Counted from the stretch's first letter, positions 24,165 to 32,813 are shown. The stretch: 64,000 bases of DNA from Paracoccus kondratievae (GCF_009301415.1 NZ_CP045073.1:744001-808000), one strand, 5' to 3'. Program-made: numbers and translations. The notes: generated from the sequence alone by a model not told the origin.

Positions 24165-24402
24165 ATGAATTTCCGACGAACCCCTGCAGTCCGCCGGTTT
24201 TGTGGGTGCAGTCGGCTGGCCACTGGTCGGAATCTGACCAGAGCTTGCTGCGCGCGGATCATGGAGGCCCGGCTATGTGCGCCCGACGGAACAAAAGACC
24301 AAAGGGCGCGCCAGATACCACATGCCCGCGCAGCACTGCGAACTGGCCCTCAATAGCAACAGTTCACCGGAGTGCAACAGATGAACCAGAACGGCTGCTG
24401 AA

Positions 24403-25089
24403 TTAAGCCAGAACCAGCAAGCGATCGTATCGGGTTCCGATGCAGCGCCAGTCCTTGAGACGTGCGAACATGTTCTCGATCCGGTGGCGCAGGCGGTAGA
24501 GTCCGGTGTCATGCGGGATCGAGGTTTTCCGGCCGGTGCGGGGGGGGGGATGCCCGGCGAAATACCCGTCCCGATCAGCGCGTTGCGGAACCAGCCGGCA
24601 TCATGACCCCGGTCTGCAAGCAGCGCCCGCGCGCCAATGTAGCCGGAGGTCTGGCCTGCCGACAGGAACATCCGGATCGGACGGCCCTTTGCATCCGCTA
24701 GGACGTGCAGTTTCGGGTTCAGACCGCCTCTTGGTCTGCCCGATCAGCCGTCGGCGACCCCTTTTGAACCGCCAGGCTCGATGCGGTTCGATGGGCCCTG
24801 GCGTGGGTCGCGTCGATCATTACGATCCCGGTCTCCTGCGCTCCGGCAGCCTGCTCGGTCATGATCGTGGCGAACACGCCCATCCGGCTCCACCGCTTCC
24901 AGCGGTTACAGAGCGTCTTCGGCGGGGCATGGCCGCAGGCGCGACCTTTCACATCAACCCATTGCGCTGGATGAAGATTATCCCGCTCAACACCCGCAGG
25001 TCATCGGCCCTCGGCCTGCCCGGGACTTCGGAAAGAACGGCCGCAGCCGCTCAATCTGCGCGTCTGTCAGCCAGTAAAGTTCGCTCATG
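24403..25089 (-). pseudogene. IS5-family (IS427-like) transposase, frameshifted remnant
   Basis: Starts MSELYWLTDAQIERLRPFFP (25089) and continues RVLSGIIFIQRNGLMWKVAP, VMIDATHARAHRTASSL, GGLNPKLHVLADAKGRPIRM, ADRGHDAGWFRNALIGTGI and DWRCIGTRYDRLL, the usual order of an IS427-group DDE transposase. The frame changes at several points, first right after FFPKS, and an in-frame stop occurs near 24745, so the enzyme is dead. It lies directly upstream of fecI and may have cut off that gene's native promoter region. Confidence 0.85.
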
Positions 25090-25216
25090 ATCCCTCCCCA
25101 AGTCGGGAGTTTGAAGCATCCCGCCCGCCGGCACTCAAGAATATAGGTCCTGACCTGCCCCCCGGAAGTTCCTTCGCCGTGATGTAGAATCTGCCCAATC
25201 TGAAGGAGCAGACAAG

Positions 25217-25384
25217 ATGAGGAAGAGCCGTTTTACCGAAGCGCAGATTATCGGGATGATCAAGGAACAGGAGGCTGGTTTGCCCACGTTCGAGCTTTGC
25301 CGGAAGCATGGGCTAAGAGTGACCCGCTACGCCGCCGTAGGCCTTGCCAGCTGGGACGAATTGCTAGCGGAGCGGTTGACATAA
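25217..25384 (+). pseudogene. IS3-family orfA fragment
   Basis: MRKSRFTEAQIIGMIKEQEA then GLPTFELCRKHGL matches the helix-turn-helix start of IS3-group OrfA. After about 25312 the sequence departs from the family and the frame runs into unrelated codons to a TAA at 25384. An AAGGAG ribosome-binding site precedes it. The break point is the junction with the zinc-resistance cassette, whose -35 box overlaps the end of this open frame. Confidence 0.8.
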
Positions 25385-25413
25385 AACATATGAACACTTA
25401 TTCATGTGTTCAT
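25376..25413 (+). promoter_or_regulatory. Promoter and SmtB/ArsR-type operator of the zinc-efflux genes
   Basis: TTGACA (25376-25381), 17 bases, TATTCA (25399-25404) form a sigma-70-like promoter. Overlapping the -10 box is the inverted repeat ATGAACAC-N8-GTGTTCAT (25390-25413), whose core TGAACACTTATTCA (25391-25404) matches the TGAACA-N2-TATTCA core bound by SmtB/ZiaR-type zinc repressors. The repressor gene lies at 26451, so autoregulation is likely. Confidence 0.78.
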
Positions 25414-25434
25414 GTCAAACTGATGAGCCCTGAA

Positions 25435-26436
25435 ATGTCCCATTCACACAGCCATGGTCATTCTCACGATGACCATTCCCACGATCACTCCCATGCGCCG
25501 ACCGTCACGGGCGATAATGAGCGCAAGGTACTTCTCTCGTTTTTCCTGATCTTCACGTTCATGATCGTGGAGGTGATCGGCGGTCTGATCTCAGGATCGC
25601 TGGCGCTGCTTGCCGACGCCGGACATATGTTGAGCGACGCGGGTGCGCTGGCGCTGGCCTATGCGGCCTTTCGGTTCGGACGGCGCGCGGCCGACTCCAG
25701 GCGAACCTTCGGCTATCTGCGTTTCGAGGTCCTTGCCGGTTTCATCAATGCGATCACGCTGTTTGCGATCGTCGTCTGGATTGTCTATGAAGCTTGGCAG
25801 CGCTTCCAGGAACCGCACGTGATCTTGGCGGGACCGATGCTCGGTGTTGCCATCGCCGGCCTTCTCATCAATATTCTGGTGTTCTGGATTCTGACGCGCG
25901 GCGATAGCGAACACGTCAACATCAAGGGCGCCGCCCTTCATGTCATGGGTGACCTGCTCGGTTCCGTGGGTGCGGTTTCAGCAGCCATCGTGATCTCTTA
26001 CACGGGTTGGACCCCGATCGATCCCATCCTGTCGGTGGTTGTCTCCCTGCTGATCCTGCGCAGCGCCTGGGGCCTTCTCGGCAAGTCGATCCATATCCTG
26101 CTCGAGGGTGCACCCGACAACGCGACGCCCGAAAAGATTCAGCGTCATCTCGTCGAAAATATCCCTGGCGTGGCGTCCGTAAGCCACATCCATGTCTGGT
26201 CGATCACCTCCGGGCGGACCTTGGCCACGATGCATGTGCGACCGGCTGCCGATGTCGATGCTCGCTTGATCGTGCGCGGAATCGAGAATGAACTGAAGTC
26301 ACAGTTTATGATCGAACATGCGACTATCGCTATCGACTGGAATGACGAAGCGGAAGCATGCAGTCTGTCCCAACCCCCTGTTCCGACGGGCCACGCGCAT
26401 GGGGATGGACACGACCATGAGCACGTCCGCGCCTGA
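25435..26436 (+). CDS. Cation diffusion facilitator (Zn2+/Co2+/Cd2+ efflux pump, CzcD/ZitB type)
   Basis: 333-residue inner-membrane metal/proton antiporter that exports zinc and related divalent ions. The His-rich N-terminus (MSHSHSHGHSHDDHSHDHSH) and C-terminus (GHAHGDGHDHEH) are metal-binding tails. Six membrane helices are present. The transport site is intact: HMLSD in helix 2 (LLADAGHMLSDAGALALA) and HVMGD in helix 5 (ALHVMGDLLGSVGAV). The cytoplasmic domain has the family pattern HILLEGAPDNATPEKI and SHIHVWSITSGRTLATMHV. Start 25435 was chosen because an ATG at 25390 falls inside the promoter; 25423 is an alternative. The SmtB-like operator lies just upstream and the repressor gene follows 14 bp downstream. 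Confidence 0.92.
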   Translation: MSHSHSHGHSHDDHSHDHSHAPTVTGDNERKVLLSFFLIFTFMIVEVIGGLISGSLALLADAGHMLSDAGALALAYAAFRFGRRAADSRRTFGYLRFEVLAGFINAITLFAIVVWIVYEAWQRFQEPHVILAGPMLGVAIAGLLINILVFWILTRGDSEHVNIKGAALHVMGDLLGSVGAVSAAIVISYTGWTPIDPILSVVVSLLILRSAWGLLGKSIHILLEGAPDNATPEKIQRHLVENIPGVASVSHIHVWSITSGRTLATMHVRPAADVDARLIVRGIENELKSQFMIEHATIAIDWNDEAEACSLSQPPVPTGHAHGDGHDHEHVRA

Positions 26437-26450
26437 CAGGAGCATGAGCA

Positions 26451-26765
26451 TTGAAACGAGCCCCATCCTTGACGCAGCACGACGTAACCGTATTGGCGGA
26501 GACTTTCCGCCTGCTGGGTGATCCCACAAGATTGAGAATCCTGCTCTTTTGCCTGCCAGGTCCAAGGTCTGTTGGCGAGATTGTTGAGAATCTGGAGTTA
26601 TCGCAGACGTTGGTCAGCCATCATTTGCGGCTGCTCAGAGGTGCGAGGCTCGTCAGAGGGGAGCGTCGGTCAAAGCAGGTTTTCTACGAAGTGGCGGACA
26701 GCCATGTAAGCGACATGCTGATCGACATGGCGTTCCATATCCACGAAGACCATGCAGATGACTAG
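26451..26765 (+). CDS. ArsR/SmtB-family zinc-responsive repressor
   Basis: 104-residue winged-helix repressor that releases DNA when it binds zinc. The core is AETFRLLGDPTRLRILLFCL, VGEIVENLELSQTLVSHHLRLLRGARLV and the wing RRSKQVFYEVAD. The alpha-5 metal site typical of SmtB/CzrA is complete: D-S-H-x10-H-I-H-E (DSHVSDMLIDMAFHIHED), i.e. Asp, His, His and Glu at the expected spacing. There is no alpha-3N Cys motif (no Cys pair in the N-terminus), so zinc rather than arsenic, cadmium or lead is the expected signal. It is co-transcribed with the CDF pump and should act on the palindrome at 25390-25413. Confidence 0.92.
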   Translation: MKRAPSLTQHDVTVLAETFRLLGDPTRLRILLFCLPGPRSVGEIVENLELSQTLVSHHLRLLRGARLVRGERRSKQVFYEVADSHVSDMLIDMAFHIHEDHADD

Positions 26766-27356
26766 GCAAAATCAGCGGAGCCATCCGAAACACGATGTGA
26801 ATTCGGCACCTGCGCCCGTGGCTCCGCACGGCTTACTCATCGCCTCGCTTCGTGTCTGAGCCGTACTACGAAGATTGAGCTCGCCGCGTTCAGTCGGACG
26901 CGCGAGCTTGGGTCGGCTTGCCGGAATCAGATGAAATCGGATCTTGACCTTCCAACCATTGGAGACCGCGCAGTTCTGTCTGAGGCCCGATTGACGAAGG
27001 GAAAGAGACGGTAATGCACGCTTTGGTGAAGAACAACTTGTCGGTTGAAACGAAATCCGGCCCGCCGGTCAAAGGCACGGCCTGCGTGCGCTTTGACGCG
27101 GTCCAGTTTGGCCCGGCCGAGCGCGAATTTTTCACCAGCCATTAGGACCGCCATGGTTTCGATCCTCGCCAACCGGACATATCGTAATCTCTTCGCCGCG
27201 AAGGTCCTTTGCGGCGGACCTTGCAGCTGCTGCAGCAAGCGTCCCATTCTATTTGATTGGCTGGTCCTATAATTGCAGTTCTCGAACAGGTGACTATCTG
27301 ACCGTTCGTGTGGCCTGTCCTGAAAATATGCCAGCCGAGCTGATTCAAGAGCTATT
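26766..27356. other. Gap with decayed sequence
   Basis: About 590 bp. A plus-strand reading from 27153 (MVSILANRTYRNLFAAKV) resembles the first residues of a major-facilitator transporter but loses similarity after ~20 residues, suggesting a cut-off gene. Nothing else is recognised. Confidence 0.35.
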
Positions 27357-27570
27357 TCACACTGCGTTCTCTTCGTTGAGGCATTCGTCGCGCAGGCTGC
27401 TATTGAATGACCGAATGTAGTCATTTTTCCGGGGCTTGCCCGGATCGATATAATGCCATTCGACGCCGTTCTCTTTGGCCCACTTCAGGATCGCCTTGCC
27501 GGTGAACTCGGTGCCCCTCCTCGGGAAAACGATCCCCCGGATCGTTTTCTGATCCTCGTCGATCACTGAC
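27357..27570 (-). pseudogene. IS3-family orfB transposase, C-terminal fragment
   Basis: Minus-strand reading [39 protein letters not shown] and LRDECLNEE matches the end of the DDE domain of IS3-group OrfB (D-N-G-x-E-F, W-H-Y-I-x-P-G-K-P, E-S-F-N). The last catalytic Glu is replaced (IRSFN instead of VESFN) and the N-terminal two thirds are absent. It abuts the integrase gene. Confidence 0.75.
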
Positions 27571-27615
27571 GACACAGGCCGGCTGTCGTCGAGGAAGTTC
27601 AGCGGATGGCGTATC

Positions 27616-28737
27616 ATGTCCTCAAGGCCTGGTCCGGATTCGATAGTACGAACGTGCTCCGCAGGGAGGAGCTTGAAGCCTCTTTCCGCAAGGACCTCGA
27701 AGGGGTCGCGCCGTGTCAACATCGGGCTGCATGGTGCGATGACACCGGAAATGGCCCGCACCGAGGCGATGAAGTATTTCTCGGATGTTCGTCTCGGCGC
27801 TGATCCCGCCGGCGAGCGTGATCGCAGAAAGGCGTCCCCGACCATGAAGGAGTTCGGCAAGCGCTTCCTCGCCGATCACGTCGCGCTGCATTGCAAAGCC
27901 TCGACCTATGGCGAGTACGAGCGGTCCATCAACCTGTTCATCAATCCGAAATTCGGCAGCCACCGCATCATCGACATCACCCGGGCCGACGTCGTCGGGC
28001 TGCACCAGTCCATGAAGCATATCCCCTATCAGGCGAACCGGACCCTCGGCGTCCTCTCGGTGATGTTCACCGTGGCCCATACCTGGGGCGCGTGCACCGA
28101 CGGAGTGAACCCCTGCTGGAAGGTGAAGCGATACCGGGAGGAAAAGCGCGAGCGTTATCTCACCCCGGACGAGTTGGCACGCCTCGGCAAGGTTCTGAAC
28201 GACGCGAAGGACGAACCCGAGGCCGCATCCTACATCCGGCTGTTGCTGCTGACCGGCTGTCGCCTCAGCGAGATCCAGACCCTGAAATGGCGCTACGTCG
28301 ATTACCGCAATAGCCTTCTCCGCCTGCCGGATTCCAAGACCGGCGCCAAGCTGGTCCCGATCGGCAAGGCAGCGATCGAGGTGCTGAAAGCCATCCCGAA
28401 GATTGATGGGAACCCCTTTGTCATCACCGGTCGCAAAGAGGGTCAGCATCTCACCGACATGCAGAAGCCGTGGCGACGGTTGCGCAAGCGCGCCGGGCTG
28501 GATGATCTCCGCATCCATGATCTGCGCCATTCCTTCGCCTCGGATGCCCTGCAGCTCGGGCAGGACCTGACGATGATCGGGCGGCTCCTCGGACACACGC
28601 AGGTGCAGACCACCGCCCGCTATGCCCACCTGAAGACCGATCCGGTCCGCTCGGCGGCGGACGCAGTCTCTCGTGCCGTGGCGCAGGCATTGGCTCGTCC
28701 CATCACCGAGGACGGTGATGAAGGTGCCGCAGCATGA
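27616..28737 (+). pseudogene. Tyrosine integrase of a mobile island, N-terminally truncated
   Basis: Phage/island-type integrase. From about 27712 it follows the family: [20 protein letters not shown] (end of the arm-binding DUF4102 domain), core-binding domain ([20 protein letters not shown]), and the catalytic domain with Arg in TGCRLSEIQTLKW, H-x-x-R in IHDLRHSFASD, His in GHTQVQTTARYAH and the nucleophile Tyr in the same segment. About 60 N-terminal residues that should precede RVNIG are missing; the first ~32 codons of the open frame are unrelated and coincide with the IS3 fragment on the other strand. The catalytic half is intact, but without the arm-binding domain it is probably inactive. 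No tRNA or attachment repeat was seen nearby, so the island it served is probably gone. Confidence 0.82.
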
Positions 28738-28817
28738 TCTCAGAGGAATCGCATTTGAAGAAAAGGGGTTTCCTTTTGGGTCGATCTGGATTCTGCCATG
28801 TGCTCCGGAGGAGGACA

Positions 28818-29040
28818 CATGGCCCCGGCAGATGCGCCTGGAGAGATCCCTGACCTTCGACGGGGGAATCCGCGGCAGCACGAATTTCTAGATATCCTTG
28901 CGATTGCGCTCGTCGCGTCGATCTGCGGGGCGGAGAACTGCGTGGACTTCGGACGGACGTTCTCGGCCTTACTCGACGATCCCGGCGCCGGTGGCGCGGG
29001 GGTGCTGGCGATCGACAGCAAAACGCTGCGCCGCTCTTTT
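28818..29040 (+). mobile_element. ISAs1-family transposase fragment
   Basis: PRQHEFLDILAIALVASICG followed by AENCVDF is the start of ISAs1-type transposases, and VLAIDSKTLRRSF is their D-G-K-T-L-R-R motif with Ser for Gly. The ~60 residues that normally separate them are mostly deleted, and the rest of the gene is absent. Dead remnant. Confidence 0.7.
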
Positions 29041-29105
29041 GGGCCGGTGAAGATCTTCGTGGCGATGCGGCCAGTGGACTTTCGCAATGTGCGTGTTCCA
29101 GCTGA
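29041..29105 (+). mobile_element. IS66-family TnpB fragment
   Basis: In the same frame as the ISAs1 remnant, GPVKIFVAMRPVDFRNVRV matches the start of IS66 TnpB (I-F-V-A-x-x-P-V-D-F-R-K-G). Only about 20 codons remain. Short match, so moderate confidence. Confidence 0.55.
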
Positions 29106-29194
29106 TGGTGGGCAGCCATTCCAGGGGATGATGGGCGGCCGTTCTACGTGATCTTGGGCGGTCCGGCGTGACTGACAGTCAGAAGCTAAGGTGA

Positions 29195-29400
29195 CCTGAG
29201 CGTCTTTCGGGTCGTTCTTGTCCCAACTGTTGTGCAAGGTCTCGCGCGTCCGAGCGAGACCGACAGAGGGAACGAGCTTCAGTTCGAATCCGGCCTGTCC
29301 GAGATGATGCGCCAAGGGTCTGTGATAGTTGTCGGTCGCCTCGAACCCGATCCGAACAGGTATGTCATAACCGACCAGCGCCGCGGACAAGCGATGGAGA
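29195..29400 (-). mobile_element. IS110-family transposase fragment
   Basis: Minus-strand reading RIGFEATDNYHRPLAHHLGQ, AGFELKLVPSVG and TLHNSWDKNDPKDAQ matches the DEDD domain of IS110-group transposases, including the conserved N-D-x-x-D-A. Both ends of the gene are missing. Confidence 0.75.
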
Positions 29401-29444
29401 ATGCCTAGGCATCCGACGATGATGGTAGGCCACAAACGAGCATG

Positions 29445-29463
29445 AAAACCCTGCGGCAGGGTT
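29445..29463 (-). terminator. Possible terminator downstream of mesD
   Basis: Minus strand: AACCCTG-CCG-CAGGGTT followed by a short T run, 50 bases after the mesD stop. The stem is seven base pairs with a three-base loop. Confidence 0.5.
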
Positions 29464-29512
29464 ACAGCGTTTGCCTCTAAAAACAAAACGCGACAAGATA
29501 AGGTCTGGAATG

Positions 29513-30541
29513 TCAGGCAGAGATCTCTGTTCTGACGATTGCGGCACCAGCTCCTAGCGCCGCCAGCTTTCCTCTTGCCACACGCCGCGGCAACGGTGCC
29601 ATGCCGCAGTTGGTGCAAGGGTAAAGCTTGTCGGCATCGACAAACCGAAGAGCCTTGCGCAGCGTATCTGCCACCTCTTCCGGGGTCTCGACGGCTTCGC
29701 TGGCCACATCAATGGCCCCGACCATCACCTTCTTGCCGCGCAGAAGTTCGATCAGGTCCATCGGCACATGGGAGTTCTGGCACTCGAGCGAGATCATGCC
29801 AATACTGGATTTCTGCAGCTTGGGGAAAGATTCCTCATACTGGCGCCATTCCGACCCCAGTGTCTTTTTCCAGTCGGTATTGGCCTTGATGCCGTAGCCA
29901 TAGCAGATATGGACGGCCGTTTCGCATTTCAGGCCCTCGATAGCACGCTCCAGCGTAGCCACGCCCCAGTCATTCACCTCATCGAAGAAGACGTTGAAGG
30001 CAGGCTCGTCGAACTGGATGATATCGACACCCGCGGCCTCCAGCTCGCGGGCCTCCCGATTAAGTATCGTGGCGAACTCCCAAGCGAGTTTCTCGCGGCT
30101 TTTGTAATGGGCGTCATAGAGCGTGTCGATCATGGTCATGGGGCCGGGCAGCGCCCATTTGATCGGCTGCCGGGTCTGCTGGCGCAGGAACCGCGCGTCT
30201 TCGACGAAGACCGGCTTGCGGCGCGCCACAGCACCAACGACCGTGGGCACGCTGGCATCATAGCGGTCACGGATCCGAACCGTCTCGCGTTTCTCGAAAT
30301 CGACACCGTCGAGATGCTCGATGAAGGTGGTAACGAAATGTTGCCGTGTCTGTTCGCCATCGCTGACGATATCGATCCCGGCCTGCTGCTGGTCCATCAA
30401 GGCCAGCCGCAGCGCATCCTGCTTGCCTTCGATCAGCGCCTCTCCCTGAAGTTTCCAGGGCGACCAGAGTTTTTCAGGCTCGGCAAGCCAGGAGGGCTTG
30501 GGCAGACTGCCGGCAGTCGAGGTGGGGAGCAACTTGTTCAT
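29513..30541 (-). CDS. mesD: MesD-type core-MetE methionine synthase (folate-independent)
   Basis: 342-residue enzyme of the short 'core MetE' group, which has only the C-terminal zinc-binding catalytic barrel of cobalamin-independent methionine synthase. The zinc ligands are all visible: His and Cys in VHICYGYGIK, Glu in ISLECQNSHVP and Cys in YPCTNCGMAPLP. It starts MNKLLPTSTAGSLPKPSWLA, typical for the group. Its immediate upstream neighbour, 27 bp away, encodes DUF1852 (MesX). Published genetics in Acinetobacter baylyi showed that this pair makes methionine without methyl-folate and needs oxygen; the methyl donor is still unknown. The MesD assignment rests on this pairing. A MetR-like site lies upstream of mesX and a metR gene is 6 kb away. 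Confidence 0.88.
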   Translation of the reverse strand: MNKLLPTSTAGSLPKPSWLAEPEKLWSPWKLQGEALIEGKQDALRLALMDQQQAGIDIVSDGEQTRQHFVTTFIEHLDGVDFEKRETVRIRDRYDASVPTVVGAVARRKPVFVEDARFLRQQTRQPIKWALPGPMTMIDTLYDAHYKSREKLAWEFATILNREARELEAAGVDIIQFDEPAFNVFFDEVNDWGVATLERAIEGLKCETAVHICYGYGIKANTDWKKTLGSEWRQYEESFPKLQKSSIGMISLECQNSHVPMDLIELLRGKKVMVGAIDVASEAVETPEEVADTLRKALRFVDADKLYPCTNCGMAPLPRRVARGKLAALGAGAAIVRTEISA

Positions 30542-30568
30542 CGTCGGTGACCTTGTATTTCGGTGTCG

Positions 30569-31555
30569 TCAGAGCGAGGTGCTGGCGGACCAGTGTTCAA
30601 GGATAGCATGATACGGCTTGATGAAATGCTCCTGTGTAAACCTGCGCTGTTCGACGGCCAGCCGACTGCGTTCCTCCCGATCATAGACGATTCGGGACCG
30701 CGAGAAGTCCTGATGCTTCAGGCTGGGCTGGTAGATCTGACCGGCTGAGGAGTTAGCGTTGTAGATCTCGGGGCGGTAGATTTTCTGGAATGTTTCCATG
30801 GTGCTGATAGTGCTGATCAACTCGAGATTGCTGTAGTCGTTCAGCAGATCGCCGCCAAAGTAAAAGGCCAGCGGGGCAACGCTGCCCGGAGGCATGAAGA
30901 AGCGCACCTGCAACCCCATCTTTTCGAAATAGTGGTCGGTCGTGGAAAGCGCGTCCTGTTTATATTCGACACCCAGAATCGGATGATGGTTGTCGGTGCG
31001 GCGATATCTCCGGCTGCTCGATACGCTGAGACAGATCACCGGCGCCTTGCTGAAATTGGCCGTATAGGCAGCCGAGTTCACGAAATACCGGAAGAGCTTT
31101 CCATGCAGATCACCAAAGCCGTCCGGCGCGCTGAATTGTGTCCGGTCCCGGTTGTATTCGGGCAGCAGAATGCTGAAATCATAATCGCGTACATAGGATG
31201 AGAAATTGTTTCCGACGATTCCTTCGATCCGCGCGCCGGTCTTCCGATCAAGGATGATCGTTTTCAGGATCTCGATCAGCGGAAATGCGTCACTCGTGCC
31301 TTCAGCGCCAAGGCTCATTGCAACGGAAATGATCTCCAGCCCGACAGAGTAACGATCCGCTGTAGGGTTGTCCCAATGCGCCAGAGCGTTGAAGCGATTG
31401 TCGATCATCGTCAACGCGTTGCGCAGGTTCTCGCGACAGCTTTCTCCCCGCGCCAGATTAGCAAAATTCGTCGTGATCCGCGTACTGTCCGAAGGGCAAT
31501 AATCTTCGTCGAACGGGGTTGTCGTTATTGAGAATGCAAACTGTCTGTCAGTCAT
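30569..31555 (-). CDS. mesX: MesX (DUF1852), partner of MesD in methionine synthesis
   Basis: 328-residue DUF1852 protein required by MesD-type methionine synthases. The start at 31555 gives MTDRQFAFSITTTPFDEDYC, the usual beginning of the family; a longer in-frame reading to 31594 adds unconserved residues. Conserved segments include LARGESCRENLRNALTMID, RYSVGLEIISVAMSLGAEGT, YTANFSKAPVICLSVSSSRR and the C-terminal SLKHQDFSRSRIVYDRE. No signal peptide or membrane helix is seen, so it should be cytoplasmic. Biochemical activity is not established; it may supply or activate the methyl donor using oxygen. Co-transcribed with mesD. Confidence 0.9.
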   Translation of the reverse strand: MTDRQFAFSITTTPFDEDYCPSDSTRITTNFANLARGESCRENLRNALTMIDNRFNALAHWDNPTADRYSVGLEIISVAMSLGAEGTSDAFPLIEILKTIILDRKTGARIEGIVGNNFSSYVRDYDFSILLPEYNRDRTQFSAPDGFGDLHGKLFRYFVNSAAYTANFSKAPVICLSVSSSRRYRRTDNHHPILGVEYKQDALSTTDHYFEKMGLQVRFFMPPGSVAPLAFYFGGDLLNDYSNLELISTISTMETFQKIYRPEIYNANSSAGQIYQPSLKHQDFSRSRIVYDREERSRLAVEQRRFTQEHFIKPYHAILEHWSASTSL

Positions 31556-31720
31556 GATCTGGCATCCTAGTGACCGGGACCAACCTGATTGCAATGCTCA
31601 GGGCGCCCCGTGTTCTTCTCCGGCTCACTCGGCCAACGGCCATCAAACCGACTGCCTTCATAAGCAACCCGGCCTCTATACCCGAGCCGTTGGTTGAGAG
31701 AAAATGATCTTATCTCATCG

Positions 31721-31743
31721 ACACATGAACTGGGATCATGTGT
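31721..31743. promoter_or_regulatory. Inverted repeat with embedded MetR-like site upstream of mesX-mesD
   Basis: ACACATGA-N7-TCATGTGT is a perfect 8-bp inverted repeat. Inside it, TGAACTGGGATCA agrees with the MetR consensus TGAA-N5-TTCA except for one base. It lies 166-188 bases upstream of the mesX start, a plausible activator position. A metR gene is present at 37331-38224. Confidence 0.55.
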
Positions 31744-31939
31744 GCCTCCGGAAAGATAGAACCATGACCTTGCGGGGCCCGACTGAATCGAATCGTTCAG
31801 GCAGTTCCAGCACCACATTGATGAAATTCCGGCAACGCTTAGGCTCCGGCGCATCTTCGCGCTGCCCGGTCCGTTGTGATCGGCACGATGGCCTACAGGC
31901 TTCAGGGATGGGGCCGGAACGGCGGCACCCGCCCAGGCG

Positions 31940-31975
31940 AAACCGCCGCCCGGAGGTTCAGGACGGGACGGCGGT
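31940..31975 (-). terminator. Possible terminator after prpB
   Basis: On the minus strand ACCGCCG and CCCG pair with CGGG and CGGCGGT around a short loop, starting 7 bases after the prpB stop, followed by TTTC. Strong stem but weak T run. Confidence 0.5.
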
Positions 31976-31982
31976 GATCGGA

Positions 31983-32813
31983 TCAGGGTGCGACGGAAAG
32001 GGCGATGTTTGCGTCCAGCGCCTCGAAGGCATTGAGGCCGATGGTGTCGTAAAGTTCGGACCTAGTCTGCATCTCGGGGATCATCGCGGTGGTTGCACCA
32101 TCGCGGGCCAGCGTCGCGTAAAGTTTCGCCTGCGCCTTGTTGGCCACCCGCAGCGACGAGACCGGCCAGATCACCATGTCATAGCCGAGATCCTGGAACT
32201 CTTGCGCCGTCAGCGCCGGAGTGCGGCCGAACTCGGTCATATTGGCAAGCAGCTTGACGCCGGGCAGCGCCGCGCGGACCTCTTTGAACATCTCGACGGA
32301 TGTGAGCGCCTCGGGGAAGATGGCATCCGCTCCGGCCTCGACGTAGAGTTTTGCGCGCGCGACGGTGCCTTCGATACCCTCGCTGGCGGCCGCATCGGTG
32401 CGGGCGATGATCACCAGATCGCGCCGGGCGCGGGCTGCGGCGGCGACTTTGGCCGCCATGTCCTGCGCGCCGGCGAGTTTCTTGTCGTTCAGATGGCCGC
32501 ATTTCTTGGGCAACAACTGATCTTCCAGATGCACGGCCCCTGCGCCGGCCTCCTCGAACACCCGCACCATATGCATGACGTTCAGCGCCTCGCCATAGCC
32601 GGTGTCGCCATCGACCAGCAGCGGCAGGCCCATGCTGGCAGTCATGGCAGCACCCGACAGATAGAGCGCGTCGAAGCCAGCGGCTTTGGCCTGAAGCGCG
32701 GCTTGGCCGTTATGCGCGCCGGGCAGGCGCAGAATGCCGGGGCGCGACAGGGCCGCGCGGAAGCTCTGGCCCGCCGGCGCAAGCGGCAGATCGTCTGCGA
32801 TCAGATAGGGCAT
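31983..32813 (-). CDS. prpB: 2-Methylisocitrate lyase PrpB with an internal in-frame deletion
   Basis: Last step of the methylcitrate cycle: cleaves 2-methylisocitrate to pyruvate and succinate. The 276 residues include the hallmark K-K-C-G-H loop (QLLPKKCGHLNDKK) with the catalytic Cys, and VDGDTGYGEALNV with metal-binding Asp residues. However, residues near 58-63 read GAAMTASMGLPLLVDGD: family members have about 20-25 more residues between 'MGLP' and 'LPLLVD' (a D-L-G-I-x-T segment plus a helix). The missing piece includes the Asp equivalent to E. coli PrpB Asp58, which lies in the active site. The repeated GLP/LP codons suggest deletion between short direct repeats. The protein is probably inactive or impaired, although the frame is open. 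Third gene of prpD-prpC-prpB. Confidence 0.88.
   Translation of the reverse strand: MPYLIADDLPLAPAGQSFRAALSRPGILRLPGAHNGQAALQAKAAGFDALYLSGAAMTASMGLPLLVDGDTGYGEALNVMHMVRVFEEAGAGAVHLEDQLLPKKCGHLNDKKLAGAQDMAAKVAAAARARRDLVIIARTDAAASEGIEGTVARAKLYVEAGADAIFPEALTSVEMFKEVRAALPGVKLLANMTEFGRTPALTAQEFQDLGYDMVIWPVSSLRVANKAQAKLYATLARDGATTAMIPEMQTRSELYDTIGLNAFEALDANIALSVAP

Larger units (their letters stand above)
31556..31982. other. Leader/intergenic region upstream of mesX
   Basis: About 430 bp without a gene between the prp operon's end and mesX. It holds a GC-rich hairpin just after prpB (31940-31975) and a perfect inverted repeat (31721-31743) described separately. The ~165 bases between that repeat and the mesX ATG form a possible transcribed leader, but no known S-adenosylmethionine or cobalamin riboswitch consensus was found in it. 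Confidence 0.6.

Noticed and set aside
27616..28737. Attachment-site repeats or a tRNA next to the integrase
   Set aside because: No tRNA-like sequence or flanking direct repeat was found within the neighbouring kilobases.
31556..31720. Possible S-adenosylmethionine or cobalamin riboswitch before mesX
   Set aside because: No consensus core of a known SAM, SAH or B12 riboswitch could be matched by eye; a covariance-model search would decide.
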